Origin: Amyelois transitella
Lineage: Eukaryota > Arthropoda > Insecta > Lepidoptera > Pyralidae
NCBI RefSeq assembly: GCF_032362555.1
Contig: NC_083517.1
Span: 10,312,001 to 10,376,000 of the forward strand
Length of the DNA: 64,000 bases
Direction of reading: 5' to 3'
How positions within the stretch are numbered: position 1 is the stretch's first letter; each line of letters begins with the position of its first letter. The notes under the pieces were generated by a model, which saw nothing but the letters and a program-made list of their open reading frames with translations, had not been told where the DNA came from and did not search any database. The position numbers and the translations under genes are program-made. Shown piece after piece: positions 21,745 through 32,914 of the stretch.

Positions 21745-22020
21745 AAAAATTCTTAATTCGAATCCCAACCCTATACCAATGACGATTTTCGAAGTTATGT
21801 ACATTAGTTTCAATACTAACCAATGCTCTTACGGTGAGGGAAAACATTGTGATGATCCCATACGGGTTAGGTTCCCCTGCAAAGGTTGCGGAGATCGGAC
21901 GGGAGTCGCTTCACAGGATCTCTGGTCAAAGGCATACCCCGGGCTCCTCACCAGAGTGGTGATGATGCAACCGGGACTAAAGTCAGGAGGAAGAAGGTGC
22001 AACTGGGAACACGCCAAGAT
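21745..22020 (+). mobile_element. tSINE-2, near full length
   Basis: Plus orientation: B-box region 'ttcgaatcccaaccc' at the left, then the body to 'gtcaggaggaag'. The frames of 127, 77 and 73 residues here are all inside the SINE and should not be taken as genes. Confidence 0.8.
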
Positions 22021-22089
22021 GCTAGAGAGAGAGAACAAACAAATGGACAGACAACTTATCACGTTGGTGTCATTGTATGGTTTTCCTTA

Positions 22090-22334
22090 TCTATACTAAT
22101 ATTATAAAGCTGAAGAGTTTGTTTGAACGCGCTAATCACAGGAACTACTGGTTCGAATTGAAATTTTTTTTTGTGTTTATTAGACCTTTAATCGAGGAAG
22201 GCTTTAGGCTATTTATGAGGAGCGAAGAAATAATAAAAAATGTGAAAAAGAACGGGGAAAATTATTCTTTCTTGAGGGCTTCAATGATGCCCAAAATAAC
22301 TATTCCACGCGGACGAAGTCGCGGGCACAGCTAG
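22090..22334 (+). mobile_element. Helitron, full-length non-autonomous (Lep1-like)
   Basis: A|TC at 22090; hairpin gcggacgaagtcgcggg; CTAG at 22331-22334 followed by T. The 85-residue frame at 22077-22334 is contained in it. Confidence 0.9.
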
Positions 22335-22620
22335 TTACCTTATAAGGAAGTTTCCTTGTATATATTTCTTAACAAGATATTACTATCATTAAAAATGTAT
22401 GTATATAATTTATTTTATCAACTCTTTTGCATCTAGTGAGTTGCTCACTATAATTTGCAGACTTCCTAGCTCAGTGCACTAGTTGTGACACCCTGCTTTC
22501 TCCGCCATTATGCAATTGATAATTCCTTGGTATCGAATAACTTGGCAGCTTATAACTGGTTCTTAAGACTGTATGTTATAATTTATGCTAACTTTTTATC
22601 GCTGGCTCAGTCTTTTTTAA

Positions 22621-22745
22621 TTCAAATTGTCACTAGTAGAATCTCAATACCATCATGAAGCCATCCAACTGAACGTGGCCTTTCAGTTTTTTTGAGACTG
22701 TTAGCTCAGTCTTCCCCGAAAGTGATAAACGTGATTATATGTATG
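22621..22745 (+). mobile_element. SINE-A copy, tail half
   Basis: Diverged; a fragment of Helitron family 2 (minus, about 22815-22900) follows it. Confidence 0.65.
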
Positions 22746-22914
22746 TCACGACTTGCAAAATCATTCATATCGGATTGAGCTGGCCCCAAAGGTTATATAG
22801 GTAAGCTATTGCTTGTGACTCAAAATTGGTTCAGTGGATAAGCGTGAAAGCGTAACAGGCAGATAGAGTTACTTTGATATGAACTGTATTAGTAGGTAAA
22901 TAGGAATATATATG

Positions 22915-23173
22915 TCTACTAATATTATAAAGCTGAAGAGTTTGTTTGTTTGAACGCGCTAAGCTCAGGAACTACTGGTTCGAATTGAAAAATTATTTTG
23001 CGTTGAATTTATCGAAGAAGGCTTTAGGCTATATAACATCACGCTGCAACTATAAGGAGCGAAGAAATAATGGAAAATGTGAAAAAAAAAACGGGGAACA
23101 TCATTCATCCTTGAGGGCTTCAATGATGCCCAAAATAACTATTCCACGCGGACGAAGTCGCGGGCACAGCTAG
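22915..23173 (+). mobile_element. Helitron, full-length non-autonomous (Lep1-like)
   Basis: TC at 22915, CTAG at 23170-23173. Same body as the copy 800 bp upstream, with a deletion in the 'gaccatttatcgagg' region. Confidence 0.9.
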
Positions 23174-23401
23174 CGTATATATATATATTTTTAATAATGC
23201 AATGTCATATTATTTGTAAACTAATGCGTGGGCGTACGCGTGGGCGAGATTTGCTCGATAACAAGACAATAGCGAAGAAATTGCAAAGAAATTATCATTG
23301 CTAATGCGACCTCGACACACAGACTGACAAACAATGTGTCAGGTTGTTAGGTAATATAGTTTTGACAGATGTATTCCAAGTTCATTTGTTTTACGTACTA
23401 A

Positions 23402-23667
23402 ATATATTCATAGATACATATTATCACGTCTATATCCTTTGCGGGGTGGACAGAGACAACAGTCCTGATAGACTGAAAGGTCAACTCATCCGTTTGGCTT
23501 AATGATAGAAATGAGATTCAAATAGTGATAGGTTGCTAGCCCATCGCCTACAAGGGGAATACCAAGTTTATAAGCCTATCCCTTAGTCGCCTTTTACGAC
23601 ATCCATGGGAAAGAGATGGAGTAGTCCTATTCTTTCTTTTCTAACGGTACCAGAAACCACACGGCAC
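23402..23667 (-). mobile_element. SINE-A copy, near full length
   Basis: Hairpin shortened to CAGTCctgataGACTG. 5' end reads 'accagaaaccacacggcac'. Confidence 0.8.
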
Positions 23668-23702
23668 TTATTGTTATTTTATATTAGTATTTTATTTTAT
23701 TT

Positions 23703-23958
23703 GACGACCTCTGTGGCGCAGTGGTAATACGCTTCTCCGTGACACCGGAGGTCCCGGGTTCGAATCCCGGTCAGGGCATGATGAAAAACGAACTTTCTCT
23801 GATTGGTCGAAGTCTTGGATGTTTTTCTAAGTATTAATTATAAAAATATAGTATCGTTGAGTTAGTATCTAGTTACATAAATTTCGAACTTACTTCGAGG
23901 CTTACTCAATCTGTGTAATTTGTCCCGTATATATGTATTTATTATTTATTTATATACT
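23703..23958 (+). mobile_element. tSINE-1, full length
   Basis: A box 'tggcgcagtggtaatac', B box 'gggttcgaatcccgg', body and ttattta tail as at 7251. Pol III internal promoter intact by eye. Confidence 0.85.
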
Positions 23959-24159
23959 ACGGTGCCTCGTCATTGCTAAACTGGCTCTGTCTAGGAGATA
24001 GTGAATGAATGTAGACAAGTGACCTATACTGCGGTCACGACTGTACCCGCTGCCAGACGGTCTAGTGTCAAATATGGAGTATATAGAAGCAGAGACCATT
24101 AGTGTTCGAATCTGTGAGGTGCCAAATTAAAATGGTAAAATACATATTAATAAAAAAAA

Positions 24160-24391
24160 ACAATAGGACCACTCCTTGTCTTTCCCATGAATGTCGTAAA
24201 AGCTACTAAGAGATAGGCTTATAAACTTGGGATTCTTCTTTTAGGCGATGGGCTAGCAACCTGTCACTATTTGAATCTCAATTCTATCATCAAGCCAAAA
24301 AGCTGAACGTGGCCTATCATTCTTTTGAAGACTTTTGGCTCTGTCTACCCCGCAAGGGAAATAGACGTGATTATATGTATGAAGAGCAATT
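24160..24391 (+). mobile_element. SINE-A copy, near full length
   Basis: Starts in the A-rich run after the 5' block and ends 'gattatatgtatg'. Confidence 0.8.
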
Positions 24392-24539
24392 TTAAGATTC
24401 AGTTCATGTGTTTACGTTAACTAAATTTGACATTTTTTTTAAAATAAAATTAAAGTTTACATTTTACGGAAATGTACAATGACGGATATCCTATAAACGT
24501 CATTGAATACTTTTTAATCTGTGATTAAAAATAATATCC

Positions 24540-24671
24540 ATATAGCTCTCTCGCTTTCTCTCAACGCGAAAGTTTTCTCTTTCATTCGCACGGTCTCACT
24601 TCCTCATTGTGTTGAAAGCTGAGAAAATATTCTCTGCAGTACCTTTGTAAAATAAAGCATTAAAAAAAAAT
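24540..24671 (+). repeat. Possible retroposed 3' end (AATAAA plus poly A)
   Basis: A pyrimidine-rich block (cttcctcattgtg...) ends in aaaATAAAGcatt followed by nine A. The pattern is that of a reverse-transcribed poly(A) transcript, but the source is not recognised and no duplication was found. Confidence 0.3.
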
Positions 24672-24749
24672 GCGTTAGTTATATGTTAATTATATGTGCC
24701 TAAAAGCTTAATTAAATGTAGACTATTGATTATTTAATGTAATAACAAA

Positions 24750-24920
24750 CAGTAGAACGTGGCCTGTAAATGTCAGTTTTTTAAAGACTTTTGGCTCTGT
24801 CTACCCCGGAAGTTATATAGACGTGGTTATATGTATGTAGAACGTGGGCTTTCAGTCTTTTCAAGATTGTTGGCTCTGTCTGCCACACGAGGGACAAAGA
24901 TGTGATTATATGTATGTAGT
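24750..24920 (+). mobile_element. Two SINE-A tail halves in tandem
   Basis: 24750-24838 and 24838-24920, both ending 'tatatgtatgta'. The second copy starts right at the tail of the first. Confidence 0.7.
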
Positions 24921-25011
24921 GTGTAGGTAAATGTAAATTATCGTGTTTTATTACTTGAGAATATTTTCTCACTTTTACTCTTTCCCTTTATTCCCTTATT
25001 TAGTATTCTTT

Positions 25012-25295
25012 TTTGGGCGATGGGCTAGCAACGTCGTAAAAGGCGACAAAGGGAAAATCTATAAACTTGGAATTCTACATGTAGGCGATGGGCTAGCATA
25101 CATACATACATACATATGGTCACGTCTATATCTCTTGCGGGGTAGACAGAGCCAACAGTCTTGAAAAGACTTAATGGCCACGTTCAGCAACCTGTCACTG
25201 TTCGAATCTCAATCATTAAGCCTAACAGTTGAACGTGGCCTATCAGTATTTCAAGACTGCTGGCTCTGTCTACCCCGCAACGGGATATAGACGCG
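25012..25295 (+). mobile_element. SINE-A copy interrupted by another SINE-A
   Basis: Plus-oriented copy at 25012-25096 and 25190-25295. A minus-oriented, 5'-truncated copy (about 25096-25189, with catacatacatacata tail) sits inside at 'gggctagc^aacctgtc', with AGC repeated at both borders. Confidence 0.75.
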
Positions 25296-25511
25296 ATTAT
25301 AAACGAATCACATCGTGAATTTGAATAGGTTTATATATACCGTCGGATGTATCAACTTACAACAGGTTTAATATTATTCATAATGTTGCTTCTTACACAA
25401 TTTCGCCTTACTCTATATTATTAAATACTCTATAATTGTAACTATTGCCAATCGATTCGTATGAAGGCAATACGTATGATAGATTTTGGCGATAATTTTT
25501 ATAATAACACT

Positions 25512-25766
25512 TGCTGTGCCCGCGACTTCGTTAGTTATTTTGGGCATCATTGAAGCCCTCAAGGATGAATAATTTTCCCCGTTTTTTTCACATATTCCAT
25601 TATTTCTTTTTTCCTTATACTTGCAACGTGATGTTATATAGCCTTAAGACTTCCCCGATAAATGGTCTATTCAACGAAAATAATTTTTCAATTCGAACCA
25701 GTAGTTCCTGAGATTAGCGCGTTCAAACAAACAAAACAAACTCTTTAGCTTTATAATATTAGTTTG
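25512..25766 (-). mobile_element. Helitron (Lep1-like), 3' hairpin deleted
   Basis: Full body, but the terminal hairpin has lost 'ccgcgtggaata' and CTAG is replaced by CTTG, so it is probably dead. Confidence 0.75.
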
Positions 25767-25787
25767 GATGTGTTAGAAATAGAAATG

Positions 25788-26001
25788 CGCCGTGTGGTTT
25801 TTGACACTAAAGATTAGGACCACTCTATCTCTTCCCATGGATGTCGTAAAAGGCGACTTAGTTTTAGGCTAAAAAAACTTGGAATTCTTCTTGTAAGCAA
25901 TGGGCTAGCAACCTGTCATTATTTGAATTCCAATTCCATCGTTAAGCCAAACAGCTAAACGTGGCCTATTGACTCAAAAGGGTGATTATATGTATGTATG
26001 T
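25788..26001 (+). mobile_element. SINE-A copy with hairpin region deleted
   Basis: 5' tip 'cgccgtgtggttt' to 'tgtatgtatgtgg'. The segment holding CAGTCTT and the gctctgtctacc block is missing. Confidence 0.75.
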
Positions 26002-26322
26002 GGTCCAAAAACAATGTTTTTTTTTATAATTTTTATCTAAGCTATAGTGTACCTAGAAAAATGTAGTTAAATCTCAACCCGCCTCGAGTTCTTTTATAAA
26101 ATTCAATAGTTCTCACGGCTGTCTGAAAAACTGTTTATCAAAACATAATTGTGTTGTTGGTTATTGTATGCGTAGATTTTTATGCCTTTTGTTGAATTGA
26201 TAGAGTTCCATTCAGGTAATCTAACTTTTTTTCATTGACTTTTTTTGGCAATACGTAGGAGTGGATCGACGTATATTGGGTATTTTTTTAAATCTCTTTT
26301 AGTACTTAAATTACAAATAAGA

Positions 26323-26385
26323 ATGGGACTCACTCCACCTCCCTCTCATGGATATCGTTAAAGGTGACTAAGGGAAAGGCTTACG
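26323..26385 (+). mobile_element. SINE-A 5'-side scrap
   Basis: 'gggactcactccacctccc' to 'gactaagggaaaggctta'. Confidence 0.5.
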
Positions 26386-26959
26386 AACAAATTAAGTATC
26401 GTTAAGTTCTTATTCCATATTTCAAGACAAAAAATAGAATTTTCCATACATGGTTACTTTAATTATCTTCAATGTGAAGCAGAGTGCATTCAAGATGTGC
26501 ACCGTGGGAAATTAATTTTGTCAAAGTGAATCCGACCCGGCCATCCTTGGATGTTCGCGATTACGAAAAATCACCATTTTGAGAGCATTTCGTATAAATT
26601 AATGTTCCGGTCTTATTTGTCAAGGCTGCCCGGTGGATTGTCGTTAGAACTGTTTGGAATTGGATCGATAAGTATGTGTTACAAACGAGATATGTTTTGG
26701 TATACGTTAAATGAAACTTAAAACGAAGATAAAAATGCGATATTTATTTTATATACACGATTTTTATTCATTTAAACATTCATTTATAAACAGTATATTG
26801 GAATCCGATCGAAGCAGATTTACTATCCGATGAATCACATATGAACAAATCAATTGTAAAAACTCGTATATAATTAACAGTTACCAGTATTTTATGAACA
26901 GGGAATCAGTTAAATTAAGCACAAGTTTATAATACAAGAGATTAAAAACAACAATGGAC

Positions 26960-27050
26960 ACTGGGCTTTTTACTGCCGCTGAGGTTATGCTTCGAACCCA
27001 GGCCTCCCGTATCAAAAGACAGACATGTTAACCGCTAAGTCTAAGCTAAG
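26960..27050 (-). mobile_element. tRNA-like SINE head (third type)
   Basis: On the minus strand 'cttagcggttaacatgtctg' looks like an A box and 'cctgggttcgaagcat' like a B box, followed by an unrecognised body. It differs from tSINE-1 and tSINE-2. Confidence 0.45.
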
Positions 27051-27056
27051 TTCGCA

Positions 27057-27254
27057 GTGGGGTCGAAGGTCGGCTGTCGCAATGACCCTATTCCCACGGA
27101 GACGACCCGGAAGGTGTGCTTGAAGGCTTTCGAGGAGCTTCAAAGAGCTTTATTACTTGATCCCTCAATAAAGTGTAATTTAAGCTACCTACTTGTCTGC
27201 GGCAAACGTAAACCTCGCGGTAATGTTGAAGTAATAAATTTTAACCAAAACTAG
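27057..27254 (+). CDS. Coding-like fragment, possible terminal exon
   Basis: A 65-codon open frame without an ATG at its start, beginning right after a CAG that could be a 3' splice site and ending in TAG. Base composition and codon use look coding in the first two thirds, with residues such as KAFEELQRALLLDPS and LLVCGKRKPRGNVEV. I do not recognise the family. It sits directly beside a tRNA-type SINE head, so it may also be a retroposed or decayed gene piece. A poly(A)-like AATAAA occurs inside the last codons. Confidence 0.3.
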   Translation: MGSKVGCRNDPIPTETTRKVCLKAFEELQRALLLDPSIKCNLSYLLVCGKRKPRGNVEVINFNQN

Positions 27255-27343
27255 TGAACTTTTATTACCCATAGATTAAAAAATGTATAAAAACGCTTTT
27301 TTTATGTAGGTATAAATATGATCTTCGTCAAAAAAAATATTGT

Positions 27344-27403
27344 TGTCAATGTCAAGAAATGTTTTTTCATAAATTGTTGTTATATTTGACATTGACATTG
27401 ACG
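27344..27403. promoter_or_regulatory. Promoter-like inverted TTGACATTGACA motif
   Basis: TGTCAATGTCAA at 27344-27355 and its inverse TTGACATTGACA at 27386-27397 face each other across 30 bp, followed by TTGACG. A similar motif lies just upstream of the AFG2A gene at 55228. A short frame with good start context (gccATGG at 27426, 27 codons) follows. Whether anything is transcribed here is unknown. Confidence 0.3.
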
Positions 27404-27509
27404 CAGGCGTGGAACTAATACTGCCATGGAAATTTTAAAAATTCATCACTTACAGCATCATCTCTCACTAGACCACATAAGAAACTTACAAGCCAATTTT
27501 CAAATCTAG

Positions 27510-29240
27510 ACCCAGCTGTCTGACCTATACATTTATATCAGTCAATCAGTGACCTCTTTTTTATATGGGTATGTGGTATGTAGGTGTCCTCTCATGTATT
27601 TATTTTTATATTCGTGAGCGATGCTAATCAAAAACATCTTTTTTCAAAATATAGACTGGCCCTGATATTAACTCTTTAAAAAAAATTAAAACATTGACAT
27701 TTTATTCATATTCATATACTTACTTAAATAAAAACCTACAAAAACAGTTTTTTGGAACTGCCAGTATTAAAGTTCAAGGCGGATTTAAACAGATATAGGT
27801 CTAATTACGGTTTAAGAATATAAAAACACGAGCGATACAGAAAGTAAGAGTACTTTCACAATACAAGGTCGACTGCCCGCCGCCAGGGCACAGATTAAAT
27901 AGCTAACAGATACTTACACTACACTCAACATTTAAGTTTAGTACGCAGACTAAATTATGAAATTAAAAAATAAAATAAAATATAATTTTGTCAGTGAACA
28001 TATATTTTTCCTTTGAAGTTTGTATTCTAACGGTGTATTTTATTGATAAGCTCTGAGCTCTTACTGTATGATAAAGCGATTTTTTTAAATAAAGCGTAGA
28101 GAAGTTTTTCAGAGCGGCAAATACTCATGTCATGTATAAAACGCTACTTAAATGTGAAGTAAATTCAATAAAAAAATATTCCTTCTTAGGTCATCCAGCT
28201 AAAAAAAAGCCTTTCAGTCAATTAGAGAAAACTCGACGCCATAAAATCTTGATTATCTATTACATTATTATATTTCTGTAATTTTATCATTTTGCGTCTA
28301 CAAGAACAGTGATCTTTCCCACGACTTTGTGAAGCTTCAGACGCATTTAATTACTTGGTATATATAAGTATCATTGAGTAAGTATCCTTTAACACAAGCC
28401 TAGATATATTTTTTAATTTAAACGCTCTGTGGGATATTTTTTTCTGTACAAAGGAAAAGGTTGAAACTTATATATCAACGCATTACCGAAGCCACTAAAT
28501 GGATTATATATAATATAAAAAACATGTCTACCGATAAAATTATGTTTTGAATTCAAGCAGAAATGCAAATCCACTAGCATTTTTATATATTTTAGTAGTT
28601 ATATAACATCGTGTAGATATTAATACAATATATTTTATATTGTAAATTATATTGTGCAAACAAAAATAAGCTATACTTCATAATCGATTTATAGCAGAAG
28701 TAACACCAACGCGCCTGTCAAGATGTACCATTTTCCACACCCATTTTTCAAAGTCATTTTTTCAAGTCAGTTAAAGCCACCTCCCTTGTGTATTGTCCAG
28801 GTAACCAGCTACCTGAATATGTTCTCCAAGTAACCATATCGTCGTAGAATACGGAGCAAGCCGCATTTTCCCGCGTTTCACTTTCGTTAAACTTTCGATG
28901 AACGGAACGGAATCAACAAAACCTTGGTCTTCCGTTATTTATGCAAATTATGTTCACGATTACTGATTTTGTATAATCTTGGTGACAATTTTTGTTAATG
29001 AAGTGTTAAGGTTTTCGGAAGAATAGAGTACCTAAGTAAATTACTTACGTTGAACAGAATAAAACCTATATTTCTGCGGGTATATCCTGAAAATTATGTA
29101 ACAAAGGCTCCTTTTAGTTAAATGAACTAAGTACCTCATGATTCTGAATAGGTTGAAATATCTCCCTTTATTTTTCAAAAATATTAAAAATATCGATGTG
29201 TAAAGTGTTTTATTTGAAGTTAAAAGGTCAGTTAAAGAGT
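27510..29240. other. AT-rich, mostly unique spacer
   Basis: Only a tSINE-1 scrap (about 28340-28402) was recognised. No credible ORF; frames are short and low in complexity. Confidence 0.45.
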
Positions 29241-29247
29241 ACCCCAA

Positions 29248-29425
29248 AACGACTAACGGATAGGCTAATGAACTTGGGATTCCTCATGTAGACTATTATC
29301 CTGTCACTATTTGCTCTAAAAGCCATCGTTAACAAAACAATAGCTGAACGTAGCTTTTTAGTCTTTCCAAGACTGTTAGCTCTGTCTACCCAGCAAAGGA
29401 TATAGATGTGACTATATGTACTTAT
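29248..29425 (+). mobile_element. SINE-A copy, 5' truncated
   Basis: From 'acgactaacggataggcta' to 'tatatgtacttatgta'. A separate 5' tip (gccgtgtggttccg) occurs at about 29507. Confidence 0.7.
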
Positions 29426-29529
29426 GTATTTACTTTAATAGATTTTCAATGCGTTTTCTCTTTCTAGTTTTCACTTTCGTCGCAAGCGCACGGATTATCA
29501 ATAAGGCCGTGTGGTTCCGTTACACATAA

Positions 29530-30780
29530 CGCTATGTTGCATAACCGCTGTTACATTTTATAGCTTTCGATCGTTATAGATTTGATTTACAGCTAAACGG
29601 ACAATTGGTTGACGCTTCATCATAATATTTCTTCCATTCAATTTCACAATGAAAAAAGTAAATTTAAGTACTTTAATTTGTGTCTGCAGATAATTTTTAA
29701 GAGCAAGAAATGTACTATTGATAAAGTACTCGAACTAAGGCTTTTGTAATTTTATAAAAAGAAGTAATTCCAAATTAAAGGAAATAAAAGAATACAATAA
29801 AGATTTTCAGTTTTAAGAGGTTCATGTACCTACTCTATAATTTGTGTCCAAAACTGACTTAACCAAAATCTACACTAGCTATTGCTTATAAAAATGAACA
29901 TATGTATATAAAAACGTTGGTTTCAAAGGCCACTGTTAACTAATTACATTGCGCTTTAAAACATTTGGGGCTAAAAATATACGAAGAAAATAAAATAAAA
30001 TAGATATAAAAATGAATAAAAATTTTGCCATTAATGTGCACACAGTTAACTTAATGTTAGCTTATCACATTAAAATTTTAATTCAATCACGAAATGTTTT
30101 CATTTCTAAGTAAAAAAATTACGTCAAATTAATATTTTTTCCTCAATTAAGCCTGAAAATGTTGTAGGCTTCTCATGAGGCAGGTTAATGACCCGGATTG
30201 ACTATTGTCCTTTCTAGAACCAACTGCTTGCAGCTTACATTGCCCAACTGTGGCTGGATACATGCAAATACGGATCCATTTTGTGATAAGTAGAAAATTA
30301 ATTAATGTAGTAAGTAATAAATGTATTTGGGACTAACACAGCAATGTACTTATCTTAAATTCGATATTTTACAGTTATGTGAATGTTGAAATGTCGATGT
30401 GAATTTTTATGTTTAAATATGGTTATTGCCTTGCCTATTAATTAATGGTATAATTTTTTTATTTTTCTTTTTATAAAAATGTTTACTCATTGAAACATAA
30501 AATTCAAATGTCATTTAATTTTTAAACCAATAATTGCCTCCACGGTTAATAGTTTAAAAAAATCAAACTATTTAAAAAAAAAGCACTTGTTAAAATTCAA
30601 AAATAAAAAAGTCCTGCAAAGAGATTTAAAAACACTTAAAACCGAAGAAAATCCGCATGCAAAACATAGGATTGTGGTTTTAGAACCACCAATCGGTCGT
30701 CCTCATTCCTTTTGGCAAAATATTAATCGTATTGGCATTTGACACACTTATTTTTAAATCAACACTGCACTGAAAAATCC
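29530..30780. other. AT-rich spacer, nothing recognised
   Basis: Over 1.2 kb of low-complexity A/T with no gene, known repeat or RNA seen. Confidence 0.45.
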
Positions 30781-30789
30781 TGGCGTTCT

Positions 30790-30930
30790 ATAACCACATT
30801 CCTATGTCACATTTTGACACTTACGTAAAATTTGGCGGCCATTTTTTTTTACACTGGCACTCGCGGCGCATGCGCGATAAGGCTGCGCTGTGAATGGCGC
30901 CCCCAGCTTTGGCGGCGACCTTATAACCTC
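30790..30930 (-). promoter_or_regulatory. CpG-rich promoter candidate with NRF1-like site
   Basis: A sharp G+C-rich island containing GCGCATGCGC at 30866-30875 (the palindromic NRF1/Ewg-type core) and ggcggc words. On the minus strand it leads into ATGGCCGCC and a splice donor (see 30825-30842). Confidence 0.4.
30825..30842 (-). CDS. Possible 6-codon first coding exon
   Basis: Minus strand: ATG in strong context (ATGGCCGCC) encodes MAAKFY and runs into a canonical donor GTAAGT. The arrangement is typical of a housekeeping-gene start under the CpG-rich promoter, but no downstream exon could be matched, so the gene is not identified. Confidence 0.25.
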
Positions 30931-31171
30931 CCCACCAAACTTATAATCTATTAATTATAGTTTTCACTGGACTTGGATCGATCGGGATAAGCTTCCTGGT
31001 TAGCATAAAGCCTTTTTGTCATTCAAAGAAAGCTTTGGCAAAAAGCTGCCCCGAGTAATGCAATGTCCGATGAAGAGAAGGCAATAAAAAAAACTCGAAA
31101 GCTTCTCAATCGATTTCGCTGAAAATTATACAGGATATAAGTACTTACAAAGTATATACAAGCAGAGAGTA

Positions 31172-31252
31172 AATGGAAAATAATCACGTCTATATCCCAT
31201 GCGGGGTTGACAGACCCAACAGTCATCAAAAAACTGAAAGGCCACGTTCAAA
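31172..31252 (-). mobile_element. SINE-A tail-half scrap
   Basis: 'atcacgtctatatcccatgcgg' to 'gaaaggccacgttc'; the ORFs across it are not genes. Confidence 0.6.
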
Positions 31253-31364
31253 AAAGGAAAAAAATAATGGAAGAGGAAGCCTTAAATTATCGTATCTTAT
31301 CAAATTTAAATCGAGAACAAAGAAAGATCAATACACCGCGACGAGCTTGCATAAGGCGAAATGA

Positions 31365-31452
31365 ACGTGGATAAAGGGGAAAAAGTATGCAGGAATCTTG
31401 TCAAATGGCCATAATCTCTGCCTACCCCTCCGGTAAAGAGGCATGATTAATT
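31365..31452 (+). mobile_element. SINE-E copy
   Basis: 'gaacgtggataaaggggaaa' through 'ctgcctacccctccggtaa' and gcatgatt. Confidence 0.65.
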
Positions 31453-31569
31453 GTTTGTTGTCTAAGGCGTTCTAAGGAATCAAAAAAATTGCTTACATAT
31501 GAACTTGTTCTTAATCTTACTTTAGACAAAATCTTTTGGTAACTTATGAATTACTTTTTTTATATTACA

Positions 31570-31854
31570 CTAGCTGTGCCCGCGACTTCGTCAGCGTGGA
31601 ATATACCTATAGCGTATTTTGGCCATCATTGAAGCCCTCAAGGATGAATGAAATAAATTTCCCCATATTTTTTCACATATTCCATTATTTCTTTGCTCCT
31701 TATAGTTGCAGCGTGATCTTATTTAGCCTAAAGCCTTCCTCGACAAATGGTCTATTCAACGCAAAAATAATTTTTCAATTCGAACTAGTAGTTATTGAGA
31801 TAAGCGCGTTCAAACGAACAAACAAACTCTTCAGCTTTATAATATTAGTAAAGA
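31570..31854 (-). mobile_element. Helitron, full-length non-autonomous (Lep1-like)
   Basis: CTAG (left, 31570-31573) to TC on the minus strand (GA at 31853-31854, followed by T on plus). Small insertion near the hairpin. The 109-codon frame over it is not a gene. Confidence 0.85.
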
Positions 31855-31869
31855 TTACCACGTAGTAAA

Positions 31870-32259
31870 AAAGTAATCCAAAAGTTAATCCATAAACGTC
31901 TGTATCTATTAAATTATTCTTTTACTTTTTTTAAATTGCTGATTATTATCACAGTTTCGTGTCAGAATATAACATTCATTTCACAGATCAATCACTTATA
32001 TAACTTAACAATATGATTCAATTAATTCCACTGTTTCCTGCCTGAAAATGTTAAATGTAAAATAAAATTACCAATCGATTAAATCAGTTCACTGTGTCAT
32101 AATAATCGTTGTTGCAAATCGGATGTAACTACTTCTCAATATATCGATATTTATCTTTGTTTAAGACATACACAATTATTATTATTTCCTTTCAATTATT
32201 AAGAAATAACATGTGAACTAAGTATATTTTTTTTAAATATACTTATACAAATAAATAAA
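31870..32259. other. AT-rich spacer
   Basis: No feature recognised. Confidence 0.4.
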
Positions 32260-32387
32260 TATATACGGGACAAATTACACAGATTGAGTTAGCTTCGAAG
32301 TAAGTTCGAAACTTGTGTTATGCTTATGAGGTACTAACTCAACGATACTATATTTTATAATAAATACATTTATAGATAAACAGCGCC
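32260..32387 (-). mobile_element. tSINE-1 body fragment
   Basis: Body and tail in reverse orientation. Head replaced by SINE-A sequence from 32395 on. Confidence 0.7.
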
Positions 32388-32394
32388 CCGTTTA

Positions 32395-32675
32395 TCTGTT
32401 TGGCTTAATGATGATATTGAGATTTAAATAGTGGCAGGTTGCTAGAACATCGCCTGAAAGAAAAATCCCAAATCTCCTTTCCCTTAGTCGCCTTTTAGAA
32501 CAATCATGGGAGAGATGGAGTTGTCCTATTCTAAAGTACCGATAATCATGTACATACATAGATAAAACTTTTTTATCCTTACGGGGCAGACTGAACTAAC
32601 AATCTTGTAAAGACTTGAAGGTCACGTTTAGATGTATAAATGAAACTGAGAATGAAATAGTGACAGGTTAACCTA
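32395..32675 (-). mobile_element. Two SINE-A fragments
   Basis: 32395-32536 lacks the tail; 32549-32675 is a diverged tail half. Same orientation. Confidence 0.6.
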
Positions 32676-32689
32676 TAAATCACTATCAT

Positions 32690-32850
32690 CACTTACTTAC
32701 ATTTATTTTCTCTGTCTGTAGGTTTGTATGCGCTAATCTCGGAAAGTCATGATAGGATTTCGTTCCTGTTTAAAATGTTAGAAAGAAGATTTTCTGGGGA
32801 AGGTTTATATCTATAAATGGAATCCGTGCGAAGCCGGGGCGGGTCTCTAG
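32690..32850 (+). mobile_element. Helitron-like element, family 4
   Basis: Ends gcgaagccggggcgggtct then CTAG at 32847-32850 before T. 5' part has 'cgctaatctcggaaagtc'. The 5' end is uncertain. Confidence 0.65.
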
Positions 32851-32914
32851 TTTAAATATACAGCAAGAGATTAATGAATGTTTAAAATGTTTTTTTTTTC
32901 AATCATATATTTTT

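Noticed and set aside
21716..22107. Open frames of 127, 77 and 73 residues on both strands
   Set aside because: They lie wholly within a tSINE-2 and Helitron copy found elsewhere in the window; the residues just translate repeat sequence.
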